Below, piece by piece: positions 26,283 to 35,121 of a DNA stretch of 64,000 nucleotides. The position numbers were made by a program, and so were the translations under genes. Position 1 is the stretch's first letter. Every line of letters starts with the position of its first letter. The stretch is taken from positions 1 to 64,000 of the forward strand of contig NZ_WIAD01000011.1 in NCBI RefSeq assembly GCF_009618275.1. The letters run 5' to 3'. This DNA is from Roseimaritima sediminicola (lineage in GTDB: Bacteria; Planctomycetota; Planctomycetia; Pirellulales; Pirellulaceae). Below the pieces are notes generated by a model. That model was given only the letters and a program-made list of their open reading frames with translations, was not told the origin of the DNA and searched no databases.

Positions 26283-28396
26283 CAACCCTTTTTCTTTGCA
26301 CGCTCGTTTGGCGAATGGAACTTAATGACACGAGCGTCACCCGCGGGAAGTTGAATTTCCAAAGGTCCGGTGCCTTTCCGGCGAAAGGTCACGTCGACGC
26401 TCTTGTCATCGACGCGAAGATCAAAAACGTGGTCGTGGTAGTGGATGCGGGTGACGGTCAGCTCAGGCCAGCTGGATGGGAGTTTCGGATCGAGGGCGAG
26501 ATGGTCTGCCTGCGGCTGCAAGCCGAGGAATCCGTAGAGCATGACTTGGGGGACAAGGACCGATTCAAAGAATTCGGCGTCCATGCCGAGACCGCCCGGA
26601 GTGCCGCCGCCCTGAAGGGAGCCGCGGCCGGGTTTCTCGTAGTAGGCACGGTAGCCGCCTTCCGCCTGAACTTCCCCGAACCAGTCGAGGATGACCTTCA
26701 GCCGTTCCCAGGCGTCGTCGGGACCGCGGGTTTTGAGCCGTGCCATGAGGTCGTGGTACGAGAAGCCGAGGACGGCGCCGCCGTCCTGGACCTGACCACC
26801 CCAGGGAATCGTGTCGGGGCCGTGCCAGACGTAGGCGTACCACTGGACGTTGCGCAGCGTGGTGGCTCGGGGAGCGAAGCGCCAGTGGTAGATATCCTTG
26901 CCGGTGGCCGTGTCCCCTTCAACGATCCGGTCGCCAGTGATCCAGTCAAGGATCGTTCGGGCCTGCTCCTCGCTCGCCAAGCCGTAGTGGATCGCTTCGA
27001 GATTGAGGAAGGTGAACCCGTAGTCGTGGGGCTGGCCGTCCACGTCGATGCACGCAAAGAATCGGCCGTTCGCTTCGTTCCAGAATAGTTGTTGGCCCGT
27101 CTTCCGCATTTTCGCTGCGAGGGCGCGAAGCTTTTCCGCAGGGATGGCGGGTGGCGGTATGTTCCAGGAGGAGTGCGCGGCAACGGCTTCCTCGAGCGTG
27201 GCGAGCGCATTCACAGCGTCGAAGAGATAGATCGTCGCGAGCGCATCCTTGTGGCCGAACGGCAGCAGATCCCAGTAATTGTTGCCGACGCCGCGCCCAT
27301 ACAGAATCGTCTTTTTGCCGGCAGGATCGTGGACGAACCCCGTGCGGCCGCCATGGCCGACCCAGGGGACGAGCACGCAGCCGTTTTCTTCCACCGCGAA
27401 TTCATCGACGGCGTAGGAGATCGCCCGGCGCATGCGGGCGATGTTTGCACGGAGGAAGTCGAGGTCGCCGGTCCAGTTGAAGAAGTCACAGCTGCCGCGA
27501 ACGAAGAGGCTGCCCGTGATCGGATGGCGGGAGTCGACGGCGGTGTGGACAGAACGCAGCACGATCTCGCGCGGGCCGTCGCCGTTGACCCAGTGCAGGC
27601 GAAGCCCCGTCAGGCGGCCTTTCCATTCGGGATGCCGGTAGGCGGGAACGACCGAGAACGTAAGCGGTCCGCCGGGACGAGCCGTTTCGAGGGGGATCTC
27701 GAGGCTGCGAGTTTCGTCGAATTCCGGCAGATCTTCGGTCGTCCATTGAAGGCGCGGTCGCGCGGCGGGATCGAGGCCGCTCCATTCGACGACCACAAAA
27801 GGGGAAACGAATGTGTCCACACGCAGCCGAGGCGAAGTGAGTGAAGAGGCGGGACCTTCCGTGGTCAGCACCAGGCCGCGTGCGGGATCGATTTCCTTTT
27901 CTGCAATCCCCACGGCAGCGAGCGCGTCCGCGCCGGCACGTGGCACGTTCAAACTGACGGCGTAGCCGTCATTGGCGTGGGTGAAGTGGAACCCGATGCC
28001 CCCGCTTTGGTGCCAAGTCGGGAAGGGCCAACCGCCGGGGTGGGCGAGGCCCCGATGCTGGGCCATGTTGACGTAGCCTTGGCGATCGATGTGCCGCCGG
28101 AGAAAGGAGCGGCGGTAGAAGTCTCGGAGGGGAGCGGCCGATTGCTCTTTGCCAATCGCGGGCCAAAGCGTGGACATCGGCAGCCAGGCGTCCCACAGCG
28201 TGCAGGCGACGCGCGGCGAGTGGTGGAGTTCGTAGAGGTCGCCCAGCAAACGCATCTCCCGCTCGTGGCCAGCAACGATGAATTGCGGAAGGGCCGGTTC
28301 GGAAGCGGGAGTTGTTTCGGGATCCTCGCCCCGTGCCGTGGGGCAGCAGAGGCATACCAACAGGCCTAACAACACCGCGTACTTCATCCTGTTCAT
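26282..28396 (-). CDS. Secreted six-hairpin glycosidase-like protein
   Basis: A 704-residue protein. ATG 28396 is preceded by GAGGAGA at 8-9 nt. Residues 1-23 are a signal peptide (YAVLLGLLVCLCCPTARG). The N-terminal third is beta-rich, and the central part (about 330-600) carries the long helices and aromatic patches of an (alpha/alpha)6 barrel (GVGNNYWDLLPFGHKDALATIYLFDA, YGFTFLNLEAIHYGL, PWGGQVQDGGAVLGFSYHDLMARL). A C-terminal beta-sandwich (LALDPKLPSSWPELTVTRIHYHDHVFDLRV) resembles the GH65-type tail. This layout fits a glycoside hydrolase or phosphorylase acting outside the cytoplasm. Exact family and linkage are not clear. Confidence 0.72.
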   Translation of the reverse strand: MNRMKYAVLLGLLVCLCCPTARGEDPETTPASEPALPQFIVAGHEREMRLLGDLYELHHSPRVACTLWDAWLPMSTLWPAIGKEQSAAPLRDFYRRSFLRRHIDRQGYVNMAQHRGLAHPGGWPFPTWHQSGGIGFHFTHANDGYAVSLNVPRAGADALAAVGIAEKEIDPARGLVLTTEGPASSLTSPRLRVDTFVSPFVVVEWSGLDPAARPRLQWTTEDLPEFDETRSLEIPLETARPGGPLTFSVVPAYRHPEWKGRLTGLRLHWVNGDGPREIVLRSVHTAVDSRHPITGSLFVRGSCDFFNWTGDLDFLRANIARMRRAISYAVDEFAVEENGCVLVPWVGHGGRTGFVHDPAGKKTILYGRGVGNNYWDLLPFGHKDALATIYLFDAVNALATLEEAVAAHSSWNIPPPAIPAEKLRALAAKMRKTGQQLFWNEANGRFFACIDVDGQPHDYGFTFLNLEAIHYGLASEEQARTILDWITGDRIVEGDTATGKDIYHWRFAPRATTLRNVQWYAYVWHGPDTIPWGGQVQDGGAVLGFSYHDLMARLKTRGPDDAWERLKVILDWFGEVQAEGGYRAYYEKPGRGSLQGGGTPGGLGMDAEFFESVLVPQVMLYGFLGLQPQADHLALDPKLPSSWPELTVTRIHYHDHVFDLRVDDKSVDVTFRRKGTGPLEIQLPAGDARVIKFHSPNERAKKKG

Positions 28397-28509
28397 TTTC
28401 TAAGTCTCCTCAGGCTTGGCTTCGAACCCTTCGCTTCCGTGCTTCTCGATTGCACGAACGACGACGAGCCGATGCGCATCCAGCGCACAATCGCAGACAA
28501 AGATGTTTT

Positions 28510-28570
28510 CATGCGTCATGCGTCATGCGTCATGCGTCATGCGTCATGCGTCATGCGTCATGCGTCATGC
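28510..28570. repeat. Heptanucleotide microsatellite CATGCGT
   Basis: Eight perfect tandem copies of CATGCGT plus a partial ninth. It lies about 110 bp upstream of the glycosidase start on the far side of its ribosome-binding site, in a region without a gene. Slippage could change the length of the glycosidase promoter region. Confidence 0.9.
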
Positions 28571-28640
28571 CTCAGCGTAGTCGTTTGGGCACATGATAGT
28601 CCTTGTTCCCTCACTCCACACGCCGCGACAAGTGACACCG

Positions 28641-28757
28641 TCAATCCCGATCGAGCACGATGCGGCGACAAGCCTTGCCGCTACGCAGACGCGCGAAGGC
28701 GTCATCGACTTTGCCCAACCGGAAGTGCTCGTCGGCGGGGCCATCGAAGCCGACGAG
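28641..28757 (-). pseudogene. C-terminal relic of a zinc-type alcohol dehydrogenase
   Basis: The minus strand reads DEHFRLGKVDDAFARLRSGK followed by ACRRIVLDRD and a stop. That is the usual end of medium-chain zinc-dependent dehydrogenases (FPLEEVNEALERLRSGKARGRIVLD in form). Only about 39 codons remain; upstream codons degrade into Gly/Arg-rich sequence without other domain motifs. The gene has been truncated. Confidence 0.6.
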
Positions 28758-28760
28758 CTC

Positions 28761-29040
28761 CTCCCCGCAACCGCCGCCAATCACAGCAAGTCGCAAACGG
28801 ACTCCGCCCCAATCCGCAGCCCCACGACAGACCGTGACAAGGCCACGTGGCTTTGCCGACAACGGCTCTCCCCCCCCCCGCCGCAAGACGCGGGACCGCG
28901 GCCCACCCAGCCAGACTTGCCCCGCGCACAGCCCCCGGGGCGCCGAGCAAAACGGCGACACCAGCAGTCCCCACAGTAGCACCGAAACGCTAAGAAAACC
29001 GAACAGCAACTCCCCCTGAACACCGAACACAAGGCCCGAC
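28761..29040. other. Region without a supported gene
   Basis: This 280-bp stretch between two gene relics has open frames on both strands, but they are Pro/Arg- or Gly-rich and resemble no family. It appears to be a junction where unrelated fragments meet. Confidence 0.4.
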
Positions 29041-29277
29041 CCCGGGGAAGGCATTCCCGGCGGCGCGATTGACGAATCCGGATTTGAGTCCAGCCTCCGC
29101 AGTTTCGCCCAACTGTGGGATTGCCTTCATCCAAAAGAGCAATTGGAGATCATCGAATTGCTGGTCGAGCAGGTCACATACGACGGCGACGCCGGCAAGC
29201 TGTCGATCACCTACCAGCCCACCGGCTTTCGGACGCTGACAACCGAGTTCGCTGACCGAACTGAGGAAGCCACATGA
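29041..29277 (+). pseudogene. C-terminal remnant of a large serine recombinase
   Basis: The frame ending at TGA 29275-29277 reads FESSLRSFAQLWDCLHPKEQ, then LEIIELLVEQVTYDGDAGKL and SITYQPTGFRTL. This is the characteristic end of resolvase/recombinase proteins of the zinc-ribbon type. No resolvase catalytic domain, recombinase domain or start codon lies upstream. Its stop overlaps the ATG of the next gene (ATGA), preserving the coupling typical of the intact pair. Confidence 0.75.
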
Positions 29278-29705
29278 TCCAGAGCGAGCATTCGATCCGT
29301 TTCACGCACGGAAACCGCGGCAAGCGGCAACTTCGATCGGCACGGCCGTCTCAAAAGACGCCCGGCCGCATCCCCCGCGTCACCAAGTTGATGGCCCTCG
29401 CCATCCGCCTCGACCAACTGATCCGCGACGGCGTCGTCGCCGACCAAGCCCAACTCGCCCGCCTCGGCTACGTCTCCCGCGCCCGCCTCACGCAGATCAT
29501 GAATCTGCTGCAGTTGGCACCGGATATTCAGGAAGCGATACTATGTAACCCAACATCTTCAGTAGTGCGTCGGATCAGCGAGCACGATTTGCGGGCGCTC
29601 GCCTGCGAACCGAACTGGACGGTCCAGCGGAGCCATTGGGACAGGTTGTTGCATTGCGACTCGTCCGCGAACGCTTACGGTAAGTCAATCGAAAAAGGGC
29701 AATGA
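29274..29705 (+). CDS. HTH companion protein of serine recombinases
   Basis: A 143-residue protein. RIPRVTKLMALAIRLDQLIRDGVVADQAQLARLGYVSRARLTQIMNLLQLAPDIQEAIL is the helix-turn-helix core of a small protein that commonly follows zinc-ribbon serine recombinases. The C-terminal part (ISEHDLRALACEPNWTVQRSHWDRL) also fits that family, so it looks full length. It overlaps the recombinase remnant upstream by 4 nt and the HNH gene downstream by 4 nt. It probably binds DNA; whether it regulates or assists recombination is not known. Confidence 0.75.
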   Translation: MIQSEHSIRFTHGNRGKRQLRSARPSQKTPGRIPRVTKLMALAIRLDQLIRDGVVADQAQLARLGYVSRARLTQIMNLLQLAPDIQEAILCNPTSSVVRRISEHDLRALACEPNWTVQRSHWDRLLHCDSSANAYGKSIEKGQ

Positions 29706-30301
29706 AGAAAGCACGTGGGCCAATGATCGAAACCGTGTGGGATCATATCGCTTGGTCCTATGCCAACCTCGCTCGAGCGGACGCTGCGCTGAATGAAGGC
29801 TGCTCGAAATACAAGCGGCACCACCACATCATTCGCAGCAAGTTGTTCAGTGGATTGCGCACCGGCAAAATGTCGATGCGATCGCTGTACGATGACGAGC
29901 GACTGAAGATGACATTGCCGCAAGCGTGTTGCTACTGCGGTTCGACGGCGGGCCTATCGCTCGATCATCTCATCCCTCGATTCCGCGGCGGTGAAGACGA
30001 GGGAGACAATCTTGTTTGGGCGTGCCGGAGTTGCAACAGCTCCAAAGGAAAAGCAGACTTGCTGCAATGGATGGATCGCAGGGGCGTTTTTCCACCACTT
30101 TTCCTTTTGCGCCGCTACCTCAAGCTTGTAACTCGTTACTGTCAGAAGCACGATATTCTGGAACTGCCCGTTAACGAGGCTACCGAACTGCCGCTGCCAT
30201 TCGAGCTAAGCCTTCTTCCGCACCATTTCCCCGAACTAGGGTTACTGGAACACTGGGTTCGAAGCGGCCAAACGTCCGAGCGCGAGGCAGAGACTCCCTA
30301 A
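29702..30301 (+). CDS. HNH endonuclease
   Basis: A 199-residue protein; ATG 29702 overlaps the previous stop (ATGA) and AAGGGC precedes it. The HNH core is C76/C79 (CCYC), D88-H89 (LSLDHLIPRFRGG), N103 (GDNLVWAC) and C108/C111 with N112 (CRSCNSSKG). This is a zinc-stapled beta-beta-alpha metal nuclease with the catalytic His and Asn present. The N-terminal 70 residues are helical, and the C-terminus (LELPVNEATELPLPFELSLLPHHFPELG) is specific to this protein. It is 31 bp upstream of a PLD-fold gene and probably works with it as a nucleic-acid-targeting defence module. Confidence 0.85.
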   Translation: MKKARGPMIETVWDHIAWSYANLARADAALNEGCSKYKRHHHIIRSKLFSGLRTGKMSMRSLYDDERLKMTLPQACCYCGSTAGLSLDHLIPRFRGGEDEGDNLVWACRSCNSSKGKADLLQWMDRRGVFPPLFLLRRYLKLVTRYCQKHDILELPVNEATELPLPFELSLLPHHFPELGLLEHWVRSGQTSEREAETP

Positions 30302-30332
30302 CTTACCGAAGCCCAGCGGACTGCGTAAAGAA

Positions 30333-31961
30333 ATGACCTTCTTCAGCGAAGCTTTGATAGACGACGAATACGTACGTGCGTTGAGGGCTGACATTGAATT
30401 AGCTGACATTTGTCGCTTCCTTGTGGCGTACATCTCGGACAATGGGCTGAATCGAATTGGGCGGCTTGGACTGCTTCGAATGCTGCATCATGAAAACTCG
30501 TTCGGTGTTGGATCGATGAGCTGTTCTTGCGGGTTCGAGCCATTGCTCCAACTGCAAGGTGAACTGCCAAGCGATTGCCTACGATTGAAGTATTTCATGG
30601 ATCCTGCGGTTCGTGGAACCGATGAACCGGACCAGCTCGTTCTAATGCACTCAAAGCTCATTTACCTTCGCACGAATTCGAACGGAGAGCAAAAGTCTGT
30701 TGTGTACCTTGGATCGCACAATTGGTCCGCGAGAGCTCTCGGTGGATCTGGGCCTCGCAGTGCGGAAGCGTCTTACCGATTTGAGTTCCCGTTCAAAGAA
30801 GAACATTTGGCCGGAACGGGCAGTGACACGGCGTCGAAGGTTAACAAGCACCTGCTGAGAGCGTTCCACCATCCGTGTTGTTTGCCCGCGACCAACGACA
30901 ATCATCAGACGTTTGAAGAATGGACGCAATCTGTGTGCAAGCCTCGTCCACAGTCCATACTGGACGAAGTCCTGCTCATTCTGGCGGTGCGATCAGACAG
31001 CGAGAATATGCGATTGCCTTTGTCTTCTCTGCAGGGTGGCGGGGTCTATCTCCAGTCTCTGGAGGAAGAGGAGGGATCCGCTGTTTGGGATTCACCCGAT
31101 CAGACTTTGGTGCTCGTTTGGGAAACCCCAAGCGCGTTGGCAAATGGCGATCAGCCAACAATCCTGTTGTGCAACAGGAATACTCGTAACGCAGGGCCAA
31201 CTTCCGATCGGCGAGGCACAAACCAGGCAAACAATCCGATCGCCGGCTTCAAGGCAGTCCTATTCGACCGCAACCAGATTGAGCGACAAGAGTCTGGACG
31301 GATTCCTGCTCGTTCCCTGCTGTCTGGCCGAAAAGAGGCCAGCGTGCAGGTGTTCGATATGGAATATCCGGCAGCAAGCTCCGATTGCCAGCACTACGAT
31401 CGGTCCGTCACACCCAAATATCAGTTCTTGCTTGAAGTAGCAGCCGTCATTGATCCAGAGACGAATCCGTCGCCCAACTCTCAGTACGTCTGGGATCGAT
31501 CGACGTTCGCCGTCGCTCACAAGCGGGAAGACGCTCGATTCGAGATTGTCAACGGGTACGTCGTTCCGGACGAACAATACGACGAGATCATCACGGCCTT
31601 ACAGCGCGATTTTGGTGTCAGCCCTGTCAGGACCAGGGCAAAAGCGCTCCCAAACCCGATGTCGCGTGTTAAACGCTTGAAGCTGGGTAAACGTTTTGCG
31701 GCCAGCCCCATTCATGACACGTTTATCCCAGAACAAATTGAGAACGCACCTGACGACCTTTACGCGAAAACGAGCGATTCCCTGCTCGCACCGGATCTCG
31801 ATCCACCTGAAAATGAAGAAGCTGATGAGCCGATGCTGTTTAAGGCGTCAGCAGTCATAGAACGATCACAGCGCGTATTCACAACGAAGATCGAAAAACT
31901 GAAGGAAGTATGGCAAGCCGCTGCGAGAGCCAACTCTCAGACCGGTTCCAAGCCGGAGTAA
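30333..31961 (+). CDS. Tdp1-like phospholipase-D-fold protein
   Basis: A 542-residue protein. Residues 104-160 read LMHSKLIYL (H106, K108), VVYLGSHNWSARALGG (G127, S128, N130) and EASYRFEFPF. This is one HxK...GSxxN half-site of the PLD superfamily, and its spacing and the N-x-S-x-x-A-x-G plus E context recall the second half of tyrosyl-DNA phosphodiesterase 1. Only one HKD motif is seen, so a dimer would be needed for the usual active site. The remaining 380 residues are not recognised. It follows the HNH gene by 31 bp and ends 35 bp from the convergent Res gene. A DNA or DNA-protein-adduct nuclease role is inferred. Confidence 0.72.
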   Translation: MTFFSEALIDDEYVRALRADIELADICRFLVAYISDNGLNRIGRLGLLRMLHHENSFGVGSMSCSCGFEPLLQLQGELPSDCLRLKYFMDPAVRGTDEPDQLVLMHSKLIYLRTNSNGEQKSVVYLGSHNWSARALGGSGPRSAEASYRFEFPFKEEHLAGTGSDTASKVNKHLLRAFHHPCCLPATNDNHQTFEEWTQSVCKPRPQSILDEVLLILAVRSDSENMRLPLSSLQGGGVYLQSLEEEEGSAVWDSPDQTLVLVWETPSALANGDQPTILLCNRNTRNAGPTSDRRGTNQANNPIAGFKAVLFDRNQIERQESGRIPARSLLSGRKEASVQVFDMEYPAASSDCQHYDRSVTPKYQFLLEVAAVIDPETNPSPNSQYVWDRSTFAVAHKREDARFEIVNGYVVPDEQYDEIITALQRDFGVSPVRTRAKALPNPMSRVKRLKLGKRFAASPIHDTFIPEQIENAPDDLYAKTSDSLLAPDLDPPENEEADEPMLFKASAVIERSQRVFTTKIEKLKEVWQAAARANSQTGSKPE

Positions 31962-31996
31962 AACGCCGAACACTGCAAGCAGGACAACCGGCATTT

Positions 31997-34900
31997 CTAT
32001 TGCACGAGCGTCATCAACTGATCGTAGCTATCGACCACATCGTACTTGACCTGGTTGCTAGTGATCTTCGCGAAGAATTTCTTGGCACATTCGATTTTGG
32101 CTTCTTCGAGCTTGCGGAGTTCTAAAGAGTTCATGGATCCCTTCGTCTCGGCTACGAAGAAGACGTGTTTGACGTGCCCCTGCTCAAAGGCGATGGCCCA
32201 GTCCGGGTTGTAGTTGCCAACAGGCGTGGGAATTGAGAACGCCTTGGGCAGCTTTGCGTAAACGCAGACTTCAGTCGACTTGTCGAGCGTTTCGACGAAT
32301 GCTCGTTCCGTCTTGCTGTCGGTGATCACGTAATCGTAGACGTGACGCTCAGCCGGGTAGGCCGCTGAAATGTCGGCTTTTTTGTCAGCTGTGAAGATGT
32401 CCGAAAAGTGTTCGCCTTCCAGCGGGTCGTAAACCAGGTGCTCAATGATCACCGTTGCCTTTTGCTCGTTGATCAGCCGCGAAGCCTTGGAAAGAAACTC
32501 TTCCGGGTTTTGGTGGTACTGCAGGAAAGTCGGCTCGGTGATCCGCGTCAAAATTGCGGCAACCGTCTTTCGCGTGAGCTGGGTCGCTTCGCTGATCTTG
32601 CCAATCAGGTCATACTTCACATCCGTGGATACCGCGGCATCGATTGTATCCGTCCGGTTTTCCTTCACTTCAAACGCTTTGCGGTTTTCCAGATCATCAA
32701 CCGTGTTGACATCACGCTGAATCCCATGGTGCACCTCGTAACGCAACTTTGAAACCTTCAGGTGCTGATTCAACGCCTCCACGCAGTTCGCGATCAGCTC
32801 GTCGGTTTCGAAGTCCACAGCGTACACCGCTTTATGATTGATCCGCTTCCAAAGCTGTTGAAACTCGTCCCGCGCCAGGTTCTTTTGGTTGATCGGATTT
32901 CCCTTTGGATTCCGGCCATTGTCGGGTGTCGGTAGCTTCGAATCATCAAAGACGCTGTCGATCAAGCGGAAAATCGGCTCGGCCAGAGGCTTGAGTTCTT
33001 CGGGAAGGTCTGCGAGCTGGCCAGCGTCTTTCGCTTCGTGATACTTTGGGGTAATTCGTTTTTCGTAGTCGGTGTAGCCGTTCTGCACGAGATAGAAATA
33101 GATCTGCGAAGCCATCGTCTTACTGACGATCGTCTCACCCTCTTCGGTTTGCAACAGCTTTCCGGTGAAGTACTCTTCGCTAGCGAAGCGTGGTCGAGCA
33201 GAAATCGCATCGCGCATTTCTCCCTGCAGCTTGCCGACGAAATCTTGAAAGCTCTCGTTGGCTACCACGGTCAAGACGTTGACGTCATGAACGACCGTCG
33301 GGTCATCGATCCGTCTGCCTTGACTGTCGACGCACAGGCGTAGCCCGCGTCCGACTTCTTGGCGCCGCGTTGTTTTCTTTGCTCCCTCGTAGTCCGCTGG
33401 CTTAAGCATTCCGATCGTAAAGACATTGGGATTGTCCCAGCCTTCTCGCAGTGCCGAATGCGAGAAGATGAAGCGAACATTTTTTAGCTCGCGAGAGCGA
33501 TCGTCATCGCTGTCATCTGGAAGGGCCAGAAGCGTCTCTTTGTCTTTCAAAATCAGGTCGTACGCATCGACGTCATCCGTTTCGCCGGCCATCTCGCCGG
33601 TCTTCTTGATCGTTGGATCGGTCAGCTGTTTACTCTTCTTGTCAATCGAAAAGTATCCTTGGTGGGTGGCACCTGGATCGATCCCATCCAGGTATCGTTG
33701 GTAAGCTTCATCTTCAGCAAAAAGCGTGCGAAACTCCTCGCGGATCTCCTTATACTCCTGCTCGAAGTAACGGGCATAGTCGCCTTGTTCGTCTTCGCGC
33801 GAGTAGTCGCGATACTTCTTCACCGTATCGATGAAGAACAAAGTCAAGCACTTGATTCCTTGCGCGAACAGCTCCTGTTCTTTTTCGAAGTGAGCTTTGA
33901 TCGATTCGCGAATTTGCAGTCGACGCAGGGTGTCCTCGTTCTCGTCGCCGCTGGCGGTACCAACGGTCAAAAGTTCGCCATTGGTGAATTCGATGAAGCC
34001 CTGGCCGAAGCCCTCGATGCCCCGAAAATCGATGTCCGAAACGACGAAGCCCTTGTACTCGTCCAATTCGCCAGACAACACAAATAAGTCGTCGCCTTTC
34101 GAGATCAGTTTGCGAATCCGCTTGACACCGTTGGCCGTCTTTTGCTCCATCTCCAACACAGCGACCGGCGGCTTGTTCTTGCTCAGCCGAATGTCTTCCA
34201 GGTACAGGTATTTGTCGGTTCCTTTGAGTCCTTTGGTTGCGATCCCGCGAACCGCAATCTTCTTGACCAGCTTCTGGTTGTACGCATCGAGGGCATCCAA
34301 CCGGTAAACTTTGTTATGTTCGTCCTTGTGTGTAGCGGAATACCGCAGGATCATCATGGGGTCGAACTCGGCAAGCGCCTTCACAGTTGCTTTGCCTCCC
34401 ATCCGCTGCGGCTCGTCCAAAATCAGGATCGGCTTATTTTTCTTCAGCACATCGATGGGGCGACGTGACTGAAAGTCGTCACGAGCGCTGAACATGATTC
34501 GAGCGGTCTTGTTTTTCGCATCCGACTTGAACGCGTTGAACGCCTGCACGTTGATGATCATCACGTTGATGCCGGCGTCGGACGAAAAGCTTTCCAGCTC
34601 GTGGAGCTGGCTGCTGTCGTAAATAAAGTAGCGTGCGCGGCGGCCGTACTGCTCCAGAAAGTGATCGGCGGTGATCTCGAATGATTTGTAGACACCTTCG
34701 CGGATGGCGATACTCGGAACGACGATGATGAACTTGTTCCAGCCGTATTGCTTGTGCAATTCGAACATCGTCTTGATGTAGCAGTACGTCTTGCCTGTAC
34801 CGGTCTCCATCTCCACGTCGAGATTTAGCTTGCAGGACGGGCTCGCGATCAACTGGCTGTCTTGGGGGACGTTCTGTTCCAGCTGGATTCGACGGATGTT

Positions 34901-35113
34901 CTCAAGAACCTGGGCGTTGGTCAGTCGCAAATCGGCGTTCCGAAATCCTTCCAGCTCCAGAGCATCGAGTAGCGCTCGCGACTTGGCGGCATCCTCGATA
35001 CCTGGGTCGATCGCATACTTCGGCGTAGAAATGCACGGCTGGCCCGCAAAGCAATCGACAACGGCCTGTACCGCGTCGGTTTGATACTGCTGAACTTTGA
35101 ATTGAATCTTCAT
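31997..35113 (-). CDS. Type III restriction Res subunit (helicase-nuclease)
   Basis: A 1038-residue protein; ATG 35113 has AGGAAA directly before it and lies 8 nt after the TcmP stop. Helicase motifs: METGTGKT at 102-109 (Walker A), DEPQ at 233-236 (DEAD-like motif II) and LRYSATH (motif III), with REGWDNPNVFTIGML and RRQEVGRGLRLCVD (motifs V/VI) in the second RecA domain. The C-terminus has a PD-(D/E)xK nuclease: D971 (NPDWAIAF) and E989-x-K991 (VAETKG). This is the layout of type III restriction ResIII subunits, which translocate on DNA using ATP and cleave with Mod. It is the last gene of the six-gene operon. Confidence 0.92.
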   Translation of the reverse strand: MKIQFKVQQYQTDAVQAVVDCFAGQPCISTPKYAIDPGIEDAAKSRALLDALELEGFRNADLRLTNAQVLENIRRIQLEQNVPQDSQLIASPSCKLNLDVEMETGTGKTYCYIKTMFELHKQYGWNKFIIVVPSIAIREGVYKSFEITADHFLEQYGRRARYFIYDSSQLHELESFSSDAGINVMIINVQAFNAFKSDAKNKTARIMFSARDDFQSRRPIDVLKKNKPILILDEPQRMGGKATVKALAEFDPMMILRYSATHKDEHNKVYRLDALDAYNQKLVKKIAVRGIATKGLKGTDKYLYLEDIRLSKNKPPVAVLEMEQKTANGVKRIRKLISKGDDLFVLSGELDEYKGFVVSDIDFRGIEGFGQGFIEFTNGELLTVGTASGDENEDTLRRLQIRESIKAHFEKEQELFAQGIKCLTLFFIDTVKKYRDYSREDEQGDYARYFEQEYKEIREEFRTLFAEDEAYQRYLDGIDPGATHQGYFSIDKKSKQLTDPTIKKTGEMAGETDDVDAYDLILKDKETLLALPDDSDDDRSRELKNVRFIFSHSALREGWDNPNVFTIGMLKPADYEGAKKTTRRQEVGRGLRLCVDSQGRRIDDPTVVHDVNVLTVVANESFQDFVGKLQGEMRDAISARPRFASEEYFTGKLLQTEEGETIVSKTMASQIYFYLVQNGYTDYEKRITPKYHEAKDAGQLADLPEELKPLAEPIFRLIDSVFDDSKLPTPDNGRNPKGNPINQKNLARDEFQQLWKRINHKAVYAVDFETDELIANCVEALNQHLKVSKLRYEVHHGIQRDVNTVDDLENRKAFEVKENRTDTIDAAVSTDVKYDLIGKISEATQLTRKTVAAILTRITEPTFLQYHQNPEEFLSKASRLINEQKATVIIEHLVYDPLEGEHFSDIFTADKKADISAAYPAERHVYDYVITDSKTERAFVETLDKSTEVCVYAKLPKAFSIPTPVGNYNPDWAIAFEQGHVKHVFFVAETKGSMNSLELRKLEEAKIECAKKFFAKITSNQVKYDVVDSYDQLMTLVQ

Positions 35114-35121
35114 TTTCCTGC

